Below are positions 11,366 through 23,169 of a stretch of 64,000 nucleotides of DNA, piece after piece. The DNA is from Delphinapterus leucas (taxonomy: Eukaryota > Chordata > Mammalia > Artiodactyla > Monodontidae): positions 21,258,507 through 21,322,506 of the forward strand of contig NW_022098026.1 in the NCBI RefSeq assembly GCF_002288925.2, written 5' to 3'. Position numbers and translations under genes: made by a program. Positions within the stretch are counted from its first letter, which is position 1. Each line of letters begins with the position of its first letter. The notes beneath the pieces are model-generated. The model was given only the letters and a program-made list of their open reading frames with translations, made no database searches and was not told where the DNA came from.

Positions 11366-11760
11366 CAGTCCAGGGGCTGGCAAACTACAGCAAAGTTTCA
11401 TAAGGTTGCACTGGGATATAGCGCACACATTTGTCTGCATACTGCCTAGGGCTGCTTTCATGCAGCAGTGGCAGAGGTGGGCGGCCGAGACTGAGGCTAC
11501 AAGGCCCACGATGTCACATGGTAACACCTAACTGCAGGGGACCTGGGACACGGGGTCCACTTGTGGGTCCAAGGAGAAATGGTTTTGTTCATCAGCTAAC
11601 AATTTTTGCCATGAAAACAAAGCTATGCTCTTGGTGTGTGTGGGGGGGGGCGGGTCTTGAAATTCCCATTGCCCTTACCATTCAATTTAGCACGCCATTC
11701 CCTACCAGGTCCCTGGGGCACACTGCAGAAATGACAACTTCCAGGTGCACATGTTGAAAA
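11366..11760 (+). mobile_element. Probable hAT-type MER relic ('ggctggcaaactac' family)
   Basis: It starts with 'ccaggggctggcaaactac' and later has 'cataaggttgcactgg' and 'agggctgctttcatgcagcagtggcagag'. This order is typical of a non-autonomous MER1/hAT family that I do not name further. A G run lies at 11642-11651. Confidence 0.5.
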
Positions 11761-11934
11761 ACACTGACTTGACTAATTTACTTGGGCCTTTTGAATAAAG
11801 TTACCTCGGTATTCTGGTAACATTTGTAACTGCGTGATATAGACATACTCACACCACCAGTGCTTTAAGAACATTCAATGGGAAGCCAGTGACTTCCAAA
11901 CAGCTTCACCCTGAGTCTAAACCCACTGCTTAAC
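11761..11934. other. Unassigned short gap
   Basis: No feature seen between the hAT relic and a MIR. Confidence 0.4.
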
Positions 11935-12165
11935 AGTAAGTTACAATGACAATAATAGTAACTAATGCATGCTACATGCTTTAAAAGCATGATCTTACCT
12001 AATCCTCACCTATGAGGTGCTTTTGTTACCCATTTGATAGATGAGGAAATGGAGGAAGAGAGAAGTTAAGTAACTTGCCTAAGTTACATAATAATAAGTA
12101 ATGAACGATGGAGCCAGAAATCAAAATCAGCTGTCTGAGGCAGAGCACTGGTGAATTCACTTAGC
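11935..12165 (-). repeat. MIR SINE, minus strand
   Basis: Reverse-complement MIR order: 'cttacctaatcctcacctatgaggt', 'gatagatgaggaaatggag', 'agttaagtaacttgcctaag', 'tggagccagaaatcaaa'. Confidence 0.88.
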
Positions 12166-12224
12166 TCTATAAGCACATTATATGGTTACACGAATGCCTC
12201 ATCTTGTGTAGGAGTTTACCGTTT

Positions 12225-12335
12225 ACAAAACCGATGAGGTTATCCTTGTTGTCTAGATAAGGAAACTGAGGCAGGTAAGTTAAGTGATTTGACAAGGCAA
12301 TGTATCCGCTTTAAGACAGAAGAACATTCGGAACT
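12225..12335 (-). repeat. MIR fragment, minus strand
   Basis: A short second MIR piece: 'gatgaggttatccttgtt', 'gataaggaaactgaggcag', 'gttaagtgatttgacaagg'. Confidence 0.7.
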
Positions 12336-12469
12336 GGGTGTCTGGATTCCTCCCACCAGAAACAAAAGCTGAAGTTGACCCACGTGCTGCTGCCTGTTCT
12401 CCAGCCCAGTCACCCACCTAGAACCTGGAACCACATCACAACCGGCTGTTCGCATGACATTATACCCAC

Positions 12470-13668
12470 AAATGCCAAATATCTATCCCTTGAGAAAGAA
12501 GTTCTGCTCCTAAGTATATGTCCTACCTCACTAAGAATAAGAGAGGCACTGTGTGCCAATAAAAAACTAGAAAGCACCCTAATCTCAACCAGTGGGAGAA
12601 TGGTTAAATAAATTATGTTGCATCCATAAGATGGAACGCTGCCATCATAAATCATGATTTCCCCTTAAAGGAAAATGACATTTTTTCTTCTCAAGCTAGG
12701 ACAGGTAACGAGAACTAACAAAGGGTCAAAGAGGATTTTTGCATGTGAACATGCAGGTTTTGGTTAACTCTGTATCTATTTAATACAAAGAATATGCTAT
12801 ACCTGAAACATTGTGGTCTATTGTTATTTAATAAACAAACCTCTCTAAAAAAACCCCATGATTTCCTAATTACCTGGGAAAATGCTTACAATAAAATAAT
12901 AAGTATAGGTATACTTATTGTATTATACTTACTAGTAATACATATTTATATATACATATATATCGGTATGTATAAATTGTGTGTGTATAAAACACATATA
13001 ATACGGTCTTTTAAAAATATATCTTTACTGGGGCTTCCCTGGTGGCGCAGTGGTTAGGAATCTGCCTGCAGGGCTTCCCTGGTGGTGCAGTGGTTAAGAG
13101 TCCGCCTGCCGATGCAGGGGACATGGGTTCGTGCCCCAGTCTGGGAAGATCCCACATGCCGCAGAGCAACTAAGTCTGTGCGCCACAACTACTGAGCCTG
13201 CGCTCTAGAGCCTGCGAGCCACAACTACCGAAGCCCGCGCGCCCTAGAACCCGCGTGCCACAACTACTGAGCCCACGTGCCACAACTACTGAAGCCCACG
13301 CTCCTAGAGCCCGTGCTCCGCAACAAGAGAAGCCACCACAATGAGAAGCCTGTGCACCTCAAGGAAGAGTAGCCCCTGCTCACCACAACTAGAGAAAGCC
13401 CGAGTGCAGCAACGAAGACCCAATGCAGCCAAAAATAAAAATAAATAAAACAAATGAATTTTTAAAAATCTTAATGTATTTCATGCCTTTATATTAGATT
13501 ATGTTTTCTAAAATATATTAATTTATGCTAAATAATTTCAAAGGAAATGCACTAAAATATTAACCGTGGTTATCTCTCAGAAGTGGATGACAGTTGATTA
13601 TTATTTCCTTCACCATATTTTTCTGTAATTTTCTACTTCCTCCAATAAAGATATATTACTTTTATGAG
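12470..13668 (+). mobile_element. Old LINE-1 (L1M-type) 3' UTR, split by a SINE
   Basis: The left part (12470-13008) has 'gggagaatggttaaataaattatg' and 'atccataagatggaacgctgcc'. The right part (13470-13668) resumes with 'accgtggttatctctcagaagtgg' and 'ttctgtaattttctacttcc...aataaagatatattacttttat', the expected downstream L1M 3' UTR. The CHR SINE at 13031 sits between them. An AT-dinucleotide patch occurs at 12935-12965. Confidence 0.8.
13009..13469 (+). mobile_element. CHR SINE, long form, with a duplicated tRNA-like head
   Basis: A first head (13031-13070, GGGCTTCCCTGGTGGCGCAG to 'tctgcctgca') is followed at once by a second complete head and body (13071-13440) ending in AAATAAA-type repeats. 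A shared ttttaaaaat at 13009-13018 and 13460-13469 is a candidate target-site duplication that encloses both heads. If so, the double-headed unit inserted as one piece. Confidence 0.88.
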
Positions 13669-16012
13669 AAGAAAAGTTTAACAATGCATGTTATTTTAAG
13701 GAAAGATATTGGTAGCCTATATTTCACAGCCTGTTTCCTCAACCAGTTCCCACTCTGTTTGGGAGTGTTGAGCATTTACATGCCAACACTAAAAACACAT
13801 TCCCATTTTGAACTTGCAGATAATTCTAACTTCCACTTAGGAACTCACAGTTAACCATTAGTACCAGCTAAACAAGTCCTGAATTCAATCATCTACAATG
13901 TTCCTTGAGCAGAGATGTGGGGAGAAGAGAGGAGGTTTTAGTCTTTGTGGCTTCATGGGATGGACGGTTGGTTGTCCTTTCAGGGGAGAAGAGGGAAAAG
14001 GTTCAGACGTGTTTTAGGACAACAGAGTCCAGGACCTGGCGTAGACTGTGGCTCCGGAGCTTCTAGGAGGGAACTAGTCCACTCCCTTTCCCAATGCATT
14101 CATTTGTCTCTACTGATTTTCAATAGAACCTCCCGAGAAAAGACTGGAATCCTGCCCACCAATGCACTGCAAACCAACATCTGCAAAACGAGGTGCTCCC
14201 AGGTGGAGGACATATTGTAGAGGAACAGGAGCCTCCAGGGAAGAATGAAACTGGCACTGCAATTCCAGGAGTAAAGGCTGACAGTAGTGGAGAGTGGGAA
14301 TTACAGGTAGTCTCTCAAATGATCCCAGAACCTCTCCAGATCCGGGCAGCCTGGGGCATGTTTGCAACCTTGGAGAAAGGCACAGTGGGTGTGACTTGGG
14401 AGAATGATAGCCCTATAACGGTAGAAACACATTGGTACTTAAGCAACTTTGCAGCGGGCCCCCTAGCTGAGTGTACTACAGCAACGACATCCTCTGACTT
14501 TGAATCCCAGTTATCCTGGCTTGGGCACAGAGATGACTCTCCCCGAGGAGATGAGAGCAGCTGCAAGGGTGACAGCAGCAGAGTTTCAACCTTGGAGATG
14601 CAGTACTTGGGGAGAACTGTCAGGGTGTGGGCTGACAGTGCCCTGCTTGGCTCCCACACCTCCTGTGGGGAAGCCCTACCACGAGCCACTGTGACCTCTG
14701 AGGTTGAGCAAATGTGCCGTGGGACTTTTGGCTGAATGTCACCCCGAGCGTCCTCCTCTTGCTTTGCTGAGCGGGGACGTGATAAGAGCTTCCAGTTTAG
14801 GGAACTGGCAGGTATTCCAAATTCACCAGGATTGCAGGTGATGGTCACTGTAACAGCCACGGGGATGGGGACAGACTTCTAGCCCCGACGAGCATCTTTG
14901 GGGAAGCGTCAGAGTCTCAGTCCATGGATTCCCGCCATGGTGGGGACACTCAGCCAAATTATTTCTGATCACATGTCAGTATCCCTGGGCATTTCCAGAA
15001 ATATTTAGGGGAAAAGAACTCTGTAAAAGGCTGAGGTAATGTAGGGACACTCATAACTAGGGAAGCATGAGATGCTTGGGGGGAGTTTGTTTAAACAAAG
15101 CAAGCCAAAGGGGCTATTAAGGCATGCTGTTCTCCATGAATTCAACATTTTTCTGAAACAGTTTGGTTTCCGTAGCTACTTGTTGCAATTATTTCAAGGA
15201 GGTGCCCTTCTAGGACTGCATTATTATTAGATGAGAGAGACACTATGACGTGAGGCAAATCTGGATAATATTTCACAATAGACAGAATTTATTTTTGGAG
15301 GTTCTCCCTGCAAGGGATCTTCTCAATCTGCCCACAACATACTCAGCAACTCCCCAGCTGTCGTGTCCTCTGCCCCATATTTATTCTTTCCTTCCTCCCA
15401 TTCAAACTTAAGTCAGCTATAATGGCAGAAAGGCAATCTGATATGTAAATTCACCTAAAATGGCAAATGACCGACAGTAGCTCGAGTCAGAGTTTCTGTT
15501 TCAAAGGAGTATGTCTGGGGTCCACGATGCCTGAACAGGGAAGAATCAGACTAACTGTGAAATCCTTTCATCATAAGAGGCCATTAGAGGGAGACTTTTG
15601 GGCAGGGGAGCTTCCTGGAATCTATTAATGATACCCCAAAGTCAACTCAGCTGACTCATAAAGTTAACTCTGAAGGTGCTTATGACGTTAACTAATAATC
15701 ATAGTCCCTAAGCCTGAGCTGCCTAAATTCTAGAGTTTTGTTCAACACCTCCTTTTGAAGTAAGTAGAGAGGAAATGACCACCCCTAATTCTCAGCCAAG
15801 ATACTGAGGACCTGAGAGGGCCCCTCACGTGCCCTAGTCTCTCACCTAGCAATGGGTGGAACCAGGACTAAACAGAGAGTCATCTCGTTAGGCTGAAAGG
15901 CCGGGTGTCCAGGAGAAGGGTGGGTATTCCTTGGCCCGATGGGTATCCTGGAATATGAGGTTGTAAGGGATTGACAGCACAGCTAAGTTTTCTGATCTGC
16001 AAGCCTCTCTTT
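13669..16012. other. No supported gene; long unique block
   Basis: About 2.3 kb with no repeat I recognise. Two long opposing frames overlap at 14193-14735 (+, 180 codons) and 14315-14860 (-, 181 codons). Neither has a recognisable domain, and mirrored open frames in GC-richer DNA are usually chance. Unannotated exon content cannot be excluded from sequence alone. Confidence 0.5.
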
Positions 16013-16715
16013 CTCTCATGCTCCATCCCCATCCTTCAGCCAATCCTGCAGACTTCACGCTTGAGAACCTGCATGGAAACGACCACCTTCACCAGGCCCT
16101 CTGTTCCACCCCCACCAGAGGATTCACCATCTCTCATTTACAGGATAATTTTCAGCAACGGCTTCCTGACTGCCTCCCTGCTTCCCCTCGCCTCGCTCCA
16201 GTCTGTGCACACACCAGCCAGAGGGATCTTGTTCAAACTGTCAGGTCATGGCAAGCCTTTGGCTTAAAACCCTTTATTGCTCCCTGTCTCACTCAGTGTC
16301 AAAGCCAGAGGTGACCCCCTGGCCCCTGGCGGCCTTGCTGGCCGCGTCTCCCCACCACCCCAGGTTCTGTGTGCTCCGGCCATGCTGTTGCTCAAATTTG
16401 CCAAGCACCTTCCTTTCTAATTGCTGTTCCCCTGCCCCGAGTCCCCCAGATAACCACATAACGAGCTCCTTCCCTTTATTCAGACATCTGTTCAAACGTC
16501 ATCTCCTCAGAGAAGCCTCCCACCCACTCCATCTAAAACAGCCCCCTCCCAGCATGCTTTATCCCCTATGTTTTCCTTTTCTTCATAGCACTTTCCACCT
16601 GGTGCACCATATATATTTTAAAAAATGCCTTGTCTGGCTCTCTTATCTAGCACCATATGAGTTTCGTTATATCCTCATTGCTAGAATAGTGCGTGGCACC
16701 TACTTGCTGAGTAAA
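16013..16715 (+). mobile_element. LINE-2 (L2) 3' region
   Basis: Classic decayed L2 text in order: 'cctgactgcctccctgcttc', 'ccagagggatcttgttcaaa', 'aaaaccctttattgctccc', 'tgttcaaacgtcatctcctc', 'cagagaagcctcccaccca', 'cttcatagcactttccacc', 'tacttgctgagtaaatgaa'. The ORFs at 15971-16718 are L2 read-through. Very old and not mobile. Confidence 0.92.
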
Positions 16716-16829
16716 TGAAACCGAGAAACTCAGAGCGACACATTTCTTTTTAGATAAGAATGTTTTCTTCCTTTTCATTTTAAACTACCCAGCTACACGA
16801 TATCAGCCCTGTGATCAATTTTTTTTTTT

Positions 16830-16935
16830 TTCTGAAGCTCTGACTTCTGGGTGGCCTTTAGCAAGTAATGTGACTTTGTTAGAACTCACTTTACCCAGCT
16901 GTAGAATGGGAATGAAAATACCACCTACCTCCCTT
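16830..16935 (+). repeat. MIR-like fragment
   Basis: 'agcaagtaatgtgactttgt', 'actttacccagctgtagaatggg' and 'aaaataccacctacctccc' resemble the 3' half of a MIR. Preceded by a T12 run. Confidence 0.5.
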
Positions 16936-16999
16936 CCCTGACACTTGACTGAAGCAGCCTCTGACACACCTTCTTTGTTCTTTGAGGGAAGGAGCCACA

Positions 17000-17110
17000 C
17001 ACAAGAAAATTCTCCCCATGAAGTTACAGTTAAAAGCCCCAAGAGGGTAGGAGCTGTACTTTGTTTCTCTCCATTCTTACACAAAGTAGGCCTCCATTAA
17101 GTGCCTATCA
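17000..17110 (+). repeat. L2-like 3' terminal fragment
   Basis: 'gccccaagagggtaggagctgtactttgt' and 'aggcctccattaagtgcc' resemble the last ~100 bp of L2. Confidence 0.5.
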
Positions 17111-19602
17111 AAGTTAGTATCTGTGGGACATAAATTGCACCTGCTTCTGCAGCCCTGCTCACAGAAGCTGGCCCCTTTCTGGGCTAACACTCAGAAATAG
17201 CAGAAGAACGAAATCTAGCTTAGTAGTGACGCAGATTCCTTTTTCCAGAGGAAGCCAACTGCACAGCCCTTGATGGACAAATGGTGACCATGGATGTGTT
17301 GTTTGCTTTGAACGTGGAGCAGGGAATTTCACAAGATGAGAAAAATTTCAGATCGGAGGATTCTTCCTCTCGGCTATCACTTTTTTTTTTTGGAGTGACC
17401 CTGATTAATACCATGATTCTCTTAATTTGGGTGAATTTCCTTGTTCAGCTCAGAGCTACTGATTCAGCAGATATTCCCAGAGTCAGACCCTAGTGGAAAC
17501 TAACATGTGATGTCTGGTGCCAGGCACTTCCCCATGCTCAACAAGGATTTATAGATGAGTGCGTGGATACTCACACCACACTGTTTCTGTCTTCACCTCT
17601 TTGCCTTTCTTTCTTCTTCTCTTCCCTTTCTGACTCTTTTTTATTCCTTCCCCATTTATGCCCCAGTGCTCCTCTGAGACACGTGGGCATTTTATGGTTT
17701 TGTTGGTCTTGACAGATGACTGACCTTCCAAAGCCCAGTGATTTGGTATCAGAAGATCTAAGTTTTTTCCTTTTCTCCACGTTCTAAAGAAGCGTGTTGT
17801 AGTTTCCCCAGCAGAAGTGAAAGTGATTAGCGGGCGACTCAGATGTCTGCACAGGGCACAAGAATGAGGGGGAGAGGGGGCAAGACAAGAGGAAGAGGGG
17901 ACTTTTGGAGGGGCTGAGAGCAAATCCCCACACATGTTCTGACTACCCAGTGGAAAGAAATGAAATCCTGTGTTCCAGGGCAATATTGCCATTGTTGATA
18001 ATTCTCTGTCATCCAGCAGGTGCCAGGATAAAAACCTTCATTTTGATTTTTATACATTCATTTTAAAAACTGGGACTTCCTCATTTGCCTGAGGAGGAGG
18101 TATACAAGGGTGCACAATTTATAGTTAATTTGAAGATGAAGAAAATATTAGCATATCTTTTGTTGCCCCTAAAAACACAATACCTAAATTAGCACAGTGC
18201 CCTGATTGCCATCCCGTACACGCATTTAGATTGTAAATGAGCTCCATTTCAAGCACATTTGTAACGGTTGCGAAAGTGAGGGACCAATTATGTGGCCATA
18301 TTGATACTAATGATGGTGACGTCCAGAGAACTGTCCCAGCCTAAGAACACCCACAGTGCAACCAACGATCATGGCTTCAGTCCCAATCAGAAGGTTTTCA
18401 TTCAGTCCTAATCGTAGTGGAATCTGTCAAATGGATTTGTTTCCAGAAAGCTTGCTCGACACAGGTCAAATGGCAGAAGTTGCAAAAATGTCATCTTTTT
18501 ACATAAAATACCTGCAGAAATTACACCTAGAAACTGTTGCCCTTTTATCCCGTTAACTGGCGTATACAAAGTAACAGCCAGGTCAAATGGTTACCATGGT
18601 GGCAACGATCATTTTAGGGTACATTTGTAATTGTTCTAAAACAATTAATATGAAACAAAAGTGACCAGAATTAAGAGGTGATGTTTTGCTCAAGGAGGGG
18701 AAAAGATGAACAATTCATTAAGAGCCTGAGAAGAAACTGGTTCTAAGAAACGTGTTATTGTATTTGCTGAAAGAATATTGTCAAGGTCTTTATCCATATT
18801 ATGTGGCCCCACAGAACATAGCTTCTTTAGATTTTAGTCTTAGCTTCCACAATAGTGCTGGTTTATTTTAACCTTATAGAAACTGTAGGTTTTTATACAT
18901 TATCATATTTTCTTCTTTGCTTTGCTTGGTAAGGAGCTCAAAACCAAACTTATAGACTATCTCTAATGACTCCGCAGAACTTCACGTTTGCATTTGTTTT
19001 TCTTTCTTTTTCTGAGGGAGGTGAGTGGTTATGTATTAATTTTATCCTTCACTTTATTTTCTTATCAATATTTTCTCTTCACTCTGTTTCCTTCACTTGT
19101 TTCTTTTCTGCTTTTCTATTATATATATTCTTAAAAGCTATCATACAAGGATATGGAGCATGAATATATAAATAAATCTGGTCTCAAGGTGATAAATTTA
19201 ACACATCCAAGTCATCATCCTGGTGCTACTATTTATCCTATCTTGCTATCTTTTTAGAACAATAAATTTAGAATGCTGTCCTCCTTCTTGAAGTTATAAA
19301 AACATTTTTCTGAATTAGCATATACTGAACTTAGGTTTTCCTCTTAGTCTTTTAAATTTTGTTGTCTCTTTTTTTATCCTTTGCCTCAAAATAAATTAAT
19401 GTGAACTATTACCTTAAGTTCTATTAGTCATCAGCTTGGGGACATACTGCTGCTACACCGGCTACACTTATTTTTTTTAATTGTTCCAAGAGGGGTGATG
19501 AATCTATCCTGAGCCATCACATTCTTTTACTCTCTCTGTCTCCTTGCATTTACTTCTTTACTTTCCAACTCAACTTATCCATTTATTATTTGGCCATTTC
19601 AT
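17111..19602. other. Unique block without gene; possible conserved non-coding core
   Basis: No transposon recognised over ~2.5 kb. The frames at 17549-18057 (minus) are chance frames over pyrimidine-rich DNA. 18150-18660 looks non-repetitive and information-rich and is the best place in this block to test for conservation. 18960-19130 is T/C-rich. Confidence 0.45.
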
Positions 19603-19638
19603 ATTCTCTCTCTCCCTCTCTCTCTCCCTCTCTCTCTC
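19603..19638. repeat. (CT)n/(CCCT) pyrimidine microsatellite
   Basis: Alternating TCTCTC runs broken by CCC at two places. Confidence 0.95.
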
Positions 19639-19673
19639 AACAATCCCCCCACCCCAACCTTTGCCTAGCTTTT

Positions 19674-20356
19674 TCCCTTTAGCTCTCTTTTTTTTAAAAT
19701 GAAGTATAGTTGAGTTACAATGTTGTTTTAGTTTCAGGTGTGTACACCAAAGTGATTCAGTTATATATATATTCTTTTTCAGATTCTTTTCACTTATAGG
19801 TTATTACAAAATATTGAGTAGAGTTCCCTGTGCTATACAATACGTCCTTGTTTGTTATCTATTTTGTATATAGTAGTGTGTATATATTAATCCCAAACTC
19901 CTAATTTATCTCTCCCCCCGTTCCCCATAATCATAAGTTTGTTTTCTATGTCTGTGGGTCTATTTCTGTTTTGTATATAAGTTTATTTGTATCTTTTTTT
20001 TTTTTTAGATTCCACATATAAGCAATATCATATGACATTTGTCTTTCTCTGTCTGGCTTACTTCACTTAGTATGACAATCTCTAGGTCCATCCATGTTGC
20101 TGTAAATGGCATTATTTCATTCTTTTTTATGGCTGAGTAATATTCCATTGTATATATGTACCACATCTTCTTGATCTATTCCTTTGTTGGTGGACATTTA
20201 GTTTGCTTCCTTGTCCTGGCTATTGTAAACAGTGCTGCAATGAACATGGGGGTGCATGTATCTTTTCGAATTATGGTCATATGGTAGTTCTATTTCTAGT
20301 TTTTTAAGGAACCTCCATACTTTTCTCCACAGTGGCTGTACCATCCCTTTATCTCT
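19674..20356 (-). mobile_element. 5'-truncated LINE-1 with probable TSD
   Basis: Minus-strand L1 3' end. It runs from the A-tail (T run 19688-19694) through 'gttacaatgttgttttagtttc' and 'attccattgtatatatgtacc' to 'cacagtggctgtacca' at 20342. Flanks tccctttagctct (19674-19686) and tccctttatctct (20344-20356) match at 12 of 13 positions, giving a ~657-bp insertion. Confidence 0.88.
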
Positions 20357-20361
20357 TTCCC

Positions 20362-20410
20362 CATCCATCCATCCATCCATCCATCCATCCATCTATCCAG
20401 CCATCCATTC
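20362..20410. repeat. (CATC)n microsatellite
   Basis: About eight CATC units followed by imperfect copies and a (TCCC)-rich tail to 20445. Confidence 0.95.
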
Positions 20411-20445
20411 CCTCCTCCTTTCCTTCATCTCTCCCTCCCTCCCAA

Positions 20446-20774
20446 GTATGCTTCCCAGGTTTAAAAATAACAACAGAAGCTCATATACAATCAGGCCATG
20501 AAAACATAAATAAAATTCTAGAAACCATAGGAAAGGAAGAAGAAACATGTATAACAAAAATCTAGTTACAATGACAGTCAAACTCAGTCTGGACTCTGTA
20601 AGCTCATATGAAGGGAAAATCAGAATAGATTCTGTAAGGCCTAATGGCAGACAACTTGTATTAACATATTGGCTGTAAATATAACTGGACCTGGGGTGGG
20701 TGGAGGTAGAGAAGAAGAGGGTTGCGGTGGATTTTGAAGATTTATGTGACTATATAATGGAATGAAGGTAATGA
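20446..20774. other. No gene or clear repeat
   Basis: AT-rich. 'aaacataaataaaattctagaaacc' could be a decayed L1 piece but is not assignable. Confidence 0.4.
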
Positions 20775-21715
20775 GACCGTATTGAAATCATCCTGACTCC
20801 TCCCTTTCTTTCGTACCTCACATGCAGTCCGTTAACAAATTCTCTTATTTCTAGCCTCAGTATATCAGAATCTGCCACATAGTTCCTTCCCCAGTACTAT
20901 CATGACACAAATCATCACCTCCTGCCTAGATTGGCATTGTCCCTTTTGGTGGGTCTGCCCCTGCCCTTGCCCTTCTTGCTGTTCTCGACCCAGCAGCCAC
21001 TGTGATAGTGTGAAAATGTGGGTCACGGCCCTCTGCTCAAGCATCCCCAGTGTCTTGTCTTTTCATCTCACTCACGGTTAGAGCCAAAGTCCTTCCAATG
21101 GCTATTCAGCCCTACAAGCTCTGGGCACCAACCTCTCTGAGCTCTTCCCCTCACTCACAGTGCCTCCGCAACTCAGCCCAAAGGTCTCTCCTCAGGTTTG
21201 TTCCCTTTTCCTGAAAGATGCCTCAGATAAAGTCAGCCCTCAGTACCCGCAGGTTCCACATCTGTGGATTCAACCAACTGCCGATGGCAATTTGATCGCT
21301 TTACATAAGGGACTTGGGCATCCATGGATTTTGGTTCGGGGATACTAGAACCAAGGGACCATATACCTGTGTCTCACTCCTTATCTCTTTCAGGACTTTG
21401 CTCAAGTGTTTTCTCATCAGAGAGTCCATCTGCCTTGGTTCCTTATCATCTTACTGAAAATTAAGGCTCCTTTACTACCCCTGCCCTTTCTAGCCCCTTG
21501 TTTCATTTTCACAGTACCACTTATTACTTCCTAACACACCATATGTGATCATACCAATTTATTTATGGTCTATCTCTGCCCACCCTCCCACCCGAATGCC
21601 AATTCTGTGAGGGCAGAGTTTTTAATCTGTGATGTTTATGCTGTATGCCCAACACCTAAAACAGTACCCAGTGGGTACTTAGCTCAATACATACTTGTTG
21701 AATGAATGGATGAAA
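20775..21715 (+). mobile_element. LINE-2 (L2) 3' region, interrupted
   Basis: L2 text precedes and follows a nested DNA transposon. Before it: 'agcagccactgtgatagtgt', 'tggctattcagccctacaagctctgg'. After it: 'ctcaagtgttttctcatcagagag', 'gccaattctgtgagggcaga', 'acttgttgaatgaatgg'. Confidence 0.9.
21231..21372 (+). mobile_element. TcMar-Tigger-type short DNA element nested in L2
   Basis: 'cagccctcagtacccgcagg', 'tctgtggattcaaccaactg', 'cataagggacttgggcatcc' and 'atggattttggttcgggg' follow the Tigger/MER2-like pattern. Internally deleted, about 140 bp. The L2 resumes directly after it. Confidence 0.75.
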
Positions 21716-21841
21716 CTAAATACTCTGACAGCATTGGCACCAATTCTAAACAGCTAAGATAATATAGCAGAGTGCCATTCAAAATAAATTAATAGAATGA
21801 AGCAAGTTCCCCATTGCCAAAGTAAAATAGAAAGTCAAAGC

Positions 21842-22208
21842 AATAACTGGGTCATTTGTAGAGACATGGATGGACCTAGACACTGTCATACAGAGTGAAG
21901 TAAGTCAGAAAGAGAAAAACAAATATCATATATTAACGCATATATGTGGAATCTAGAAAAATGGTACAGATGAACCGGTTTGCAAGGCAGAAATAGACAC
22001 GGATGTAGAGAACAAATGTATGGACACCAAGGGGGGAAAGCAGGGGGCAGGAGGAGGTGGGGTTGTGGTGGAATGAATTGGGAGATTGGGATTGACATAT
22101 ATACACTAATATGTATAAAACAGATAACTAATAAGAACCTGCTGTATTAAAGAAATAAAATTCAAAAAATAATAAAAATGGGCTTACGGAAAAAATAACT
22201 GGTTATTT
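21842..22208 (+). mobile_element. 5'-truncated LINE-1 tail with probable TSD
   Basis: The body is ~21858-22193, from 'gagacatggatggacctaga' through 'gtgaagtaagtcagaaag' and 'taaaacagataactaataag' to an A-rich end. The flank aataactgg at 21842-21850 recurs at 22194-22202, with similar bases after it (gtcattt / ttattt). Confidence 0.88.
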
Positions 22209-22944
22209 AGGGCAAAGGGATCTTTTTTTTTTATACTGTTAGAGGATCATAGAGAATCACAGGAGTGAAAGAAATCTGAGGTCTCACTCAGTCCTGCCTC
22301 CTGACAACAAGAATGAGGGGCACATTTACATCAAGTGAAAGGGGATCCTTTCTGTGTTTAAGGGCATTTGGAGAAATACTATGGTTTTCCAGTCATTCAT
22401 AATTTTTCTTTTTGATGTTCAACCATTCACCACCCACTCCCCTTCTTAGGAAAGTCCTATCTCGAACTTAAATCACACTCACTGAAATGAAAAGCCAACT
22501 GCAATTACAGCCACCTCCCGCTCCTCTTTCTCTTTAACTATCTGTTCCTAAACAGCAACAGAAAAAAGCACCACGTTTCTCAGGTATCTATGGCACAAAA
22601 TCAAAATCCTACCAAACAGTAATGAAGACTTTGGCCTTTTCCTAAGTTATTTCCTTTGAAATACATTTTTCTATTATAGGTTGCAAACAGCGTTCCCTTT
22701 TAATTTTTTTTTTTTTAAAAAGTAGGAAGGAACTGCTCGCTCATTTGTTTTTTTGGTGTTTACACATCACAGGTTAAATTCTGTTATGACAATGTGTTAC
22801 AATTTAATAAAATCACATGGGGGAAGATTTTCTGGTCTAGCAAAAGGCCCACTTTGGGCTATAATAGTATTTATGTTGGAAGTTGTGGGAAGTCAACTCA
22901 AACCAATAGCAAGTTTCCAGTGAAACAAAATGTGAGAGAAGGTA
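22209..22944. other. No gene or recognised repeat
   Basis: Unassigned sequence with a T10 run at ~22706-22717. Confidence 0.5.
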
Positions 22945-23130
22945 TATTAGACTGGAAGTCAGGAGACTGGGCTGGAATCTGATTCTCATTCGGTTATGAA
23001 CATGCTGTGTGAGCTTGAGGGAATTTACTCAACTTTACTGGGCTTCAGTTTTTCTTCCTGCAAAAGGAGAGCTTCAGATTTAAAGGAACTTTGTATTCCC
23101 TTTCATCCCTAGGATTTATGATTCTTTGTA
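22945..23130 (+). repeat. MIR3-like SINE fragment
   Basis: 'ctggaagtcaggagactggg', 'tgtgagcttgagggaattta' and 'tgggcttcagtttttcttcc' fit the MIR3 variant. Confidence 0.75.
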
Positions 23131-23169
23131 TAATTGAAATGAATTTAGCCTGAAGTTTTATATTTTGAT

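Noticed and set aside
14193..14860. Two overlapping ~180-codon frames on opposite strands
   Set aside because: Mirrored open frames in GC-richer DNA are common by chance and neither product resembles a family. Kept only as part of the unassigned block.
16015..16718. Overlapping 98-156-codon Pro/Ser-rich frames
   Set aside because: They are read-through of an L2 3' region.
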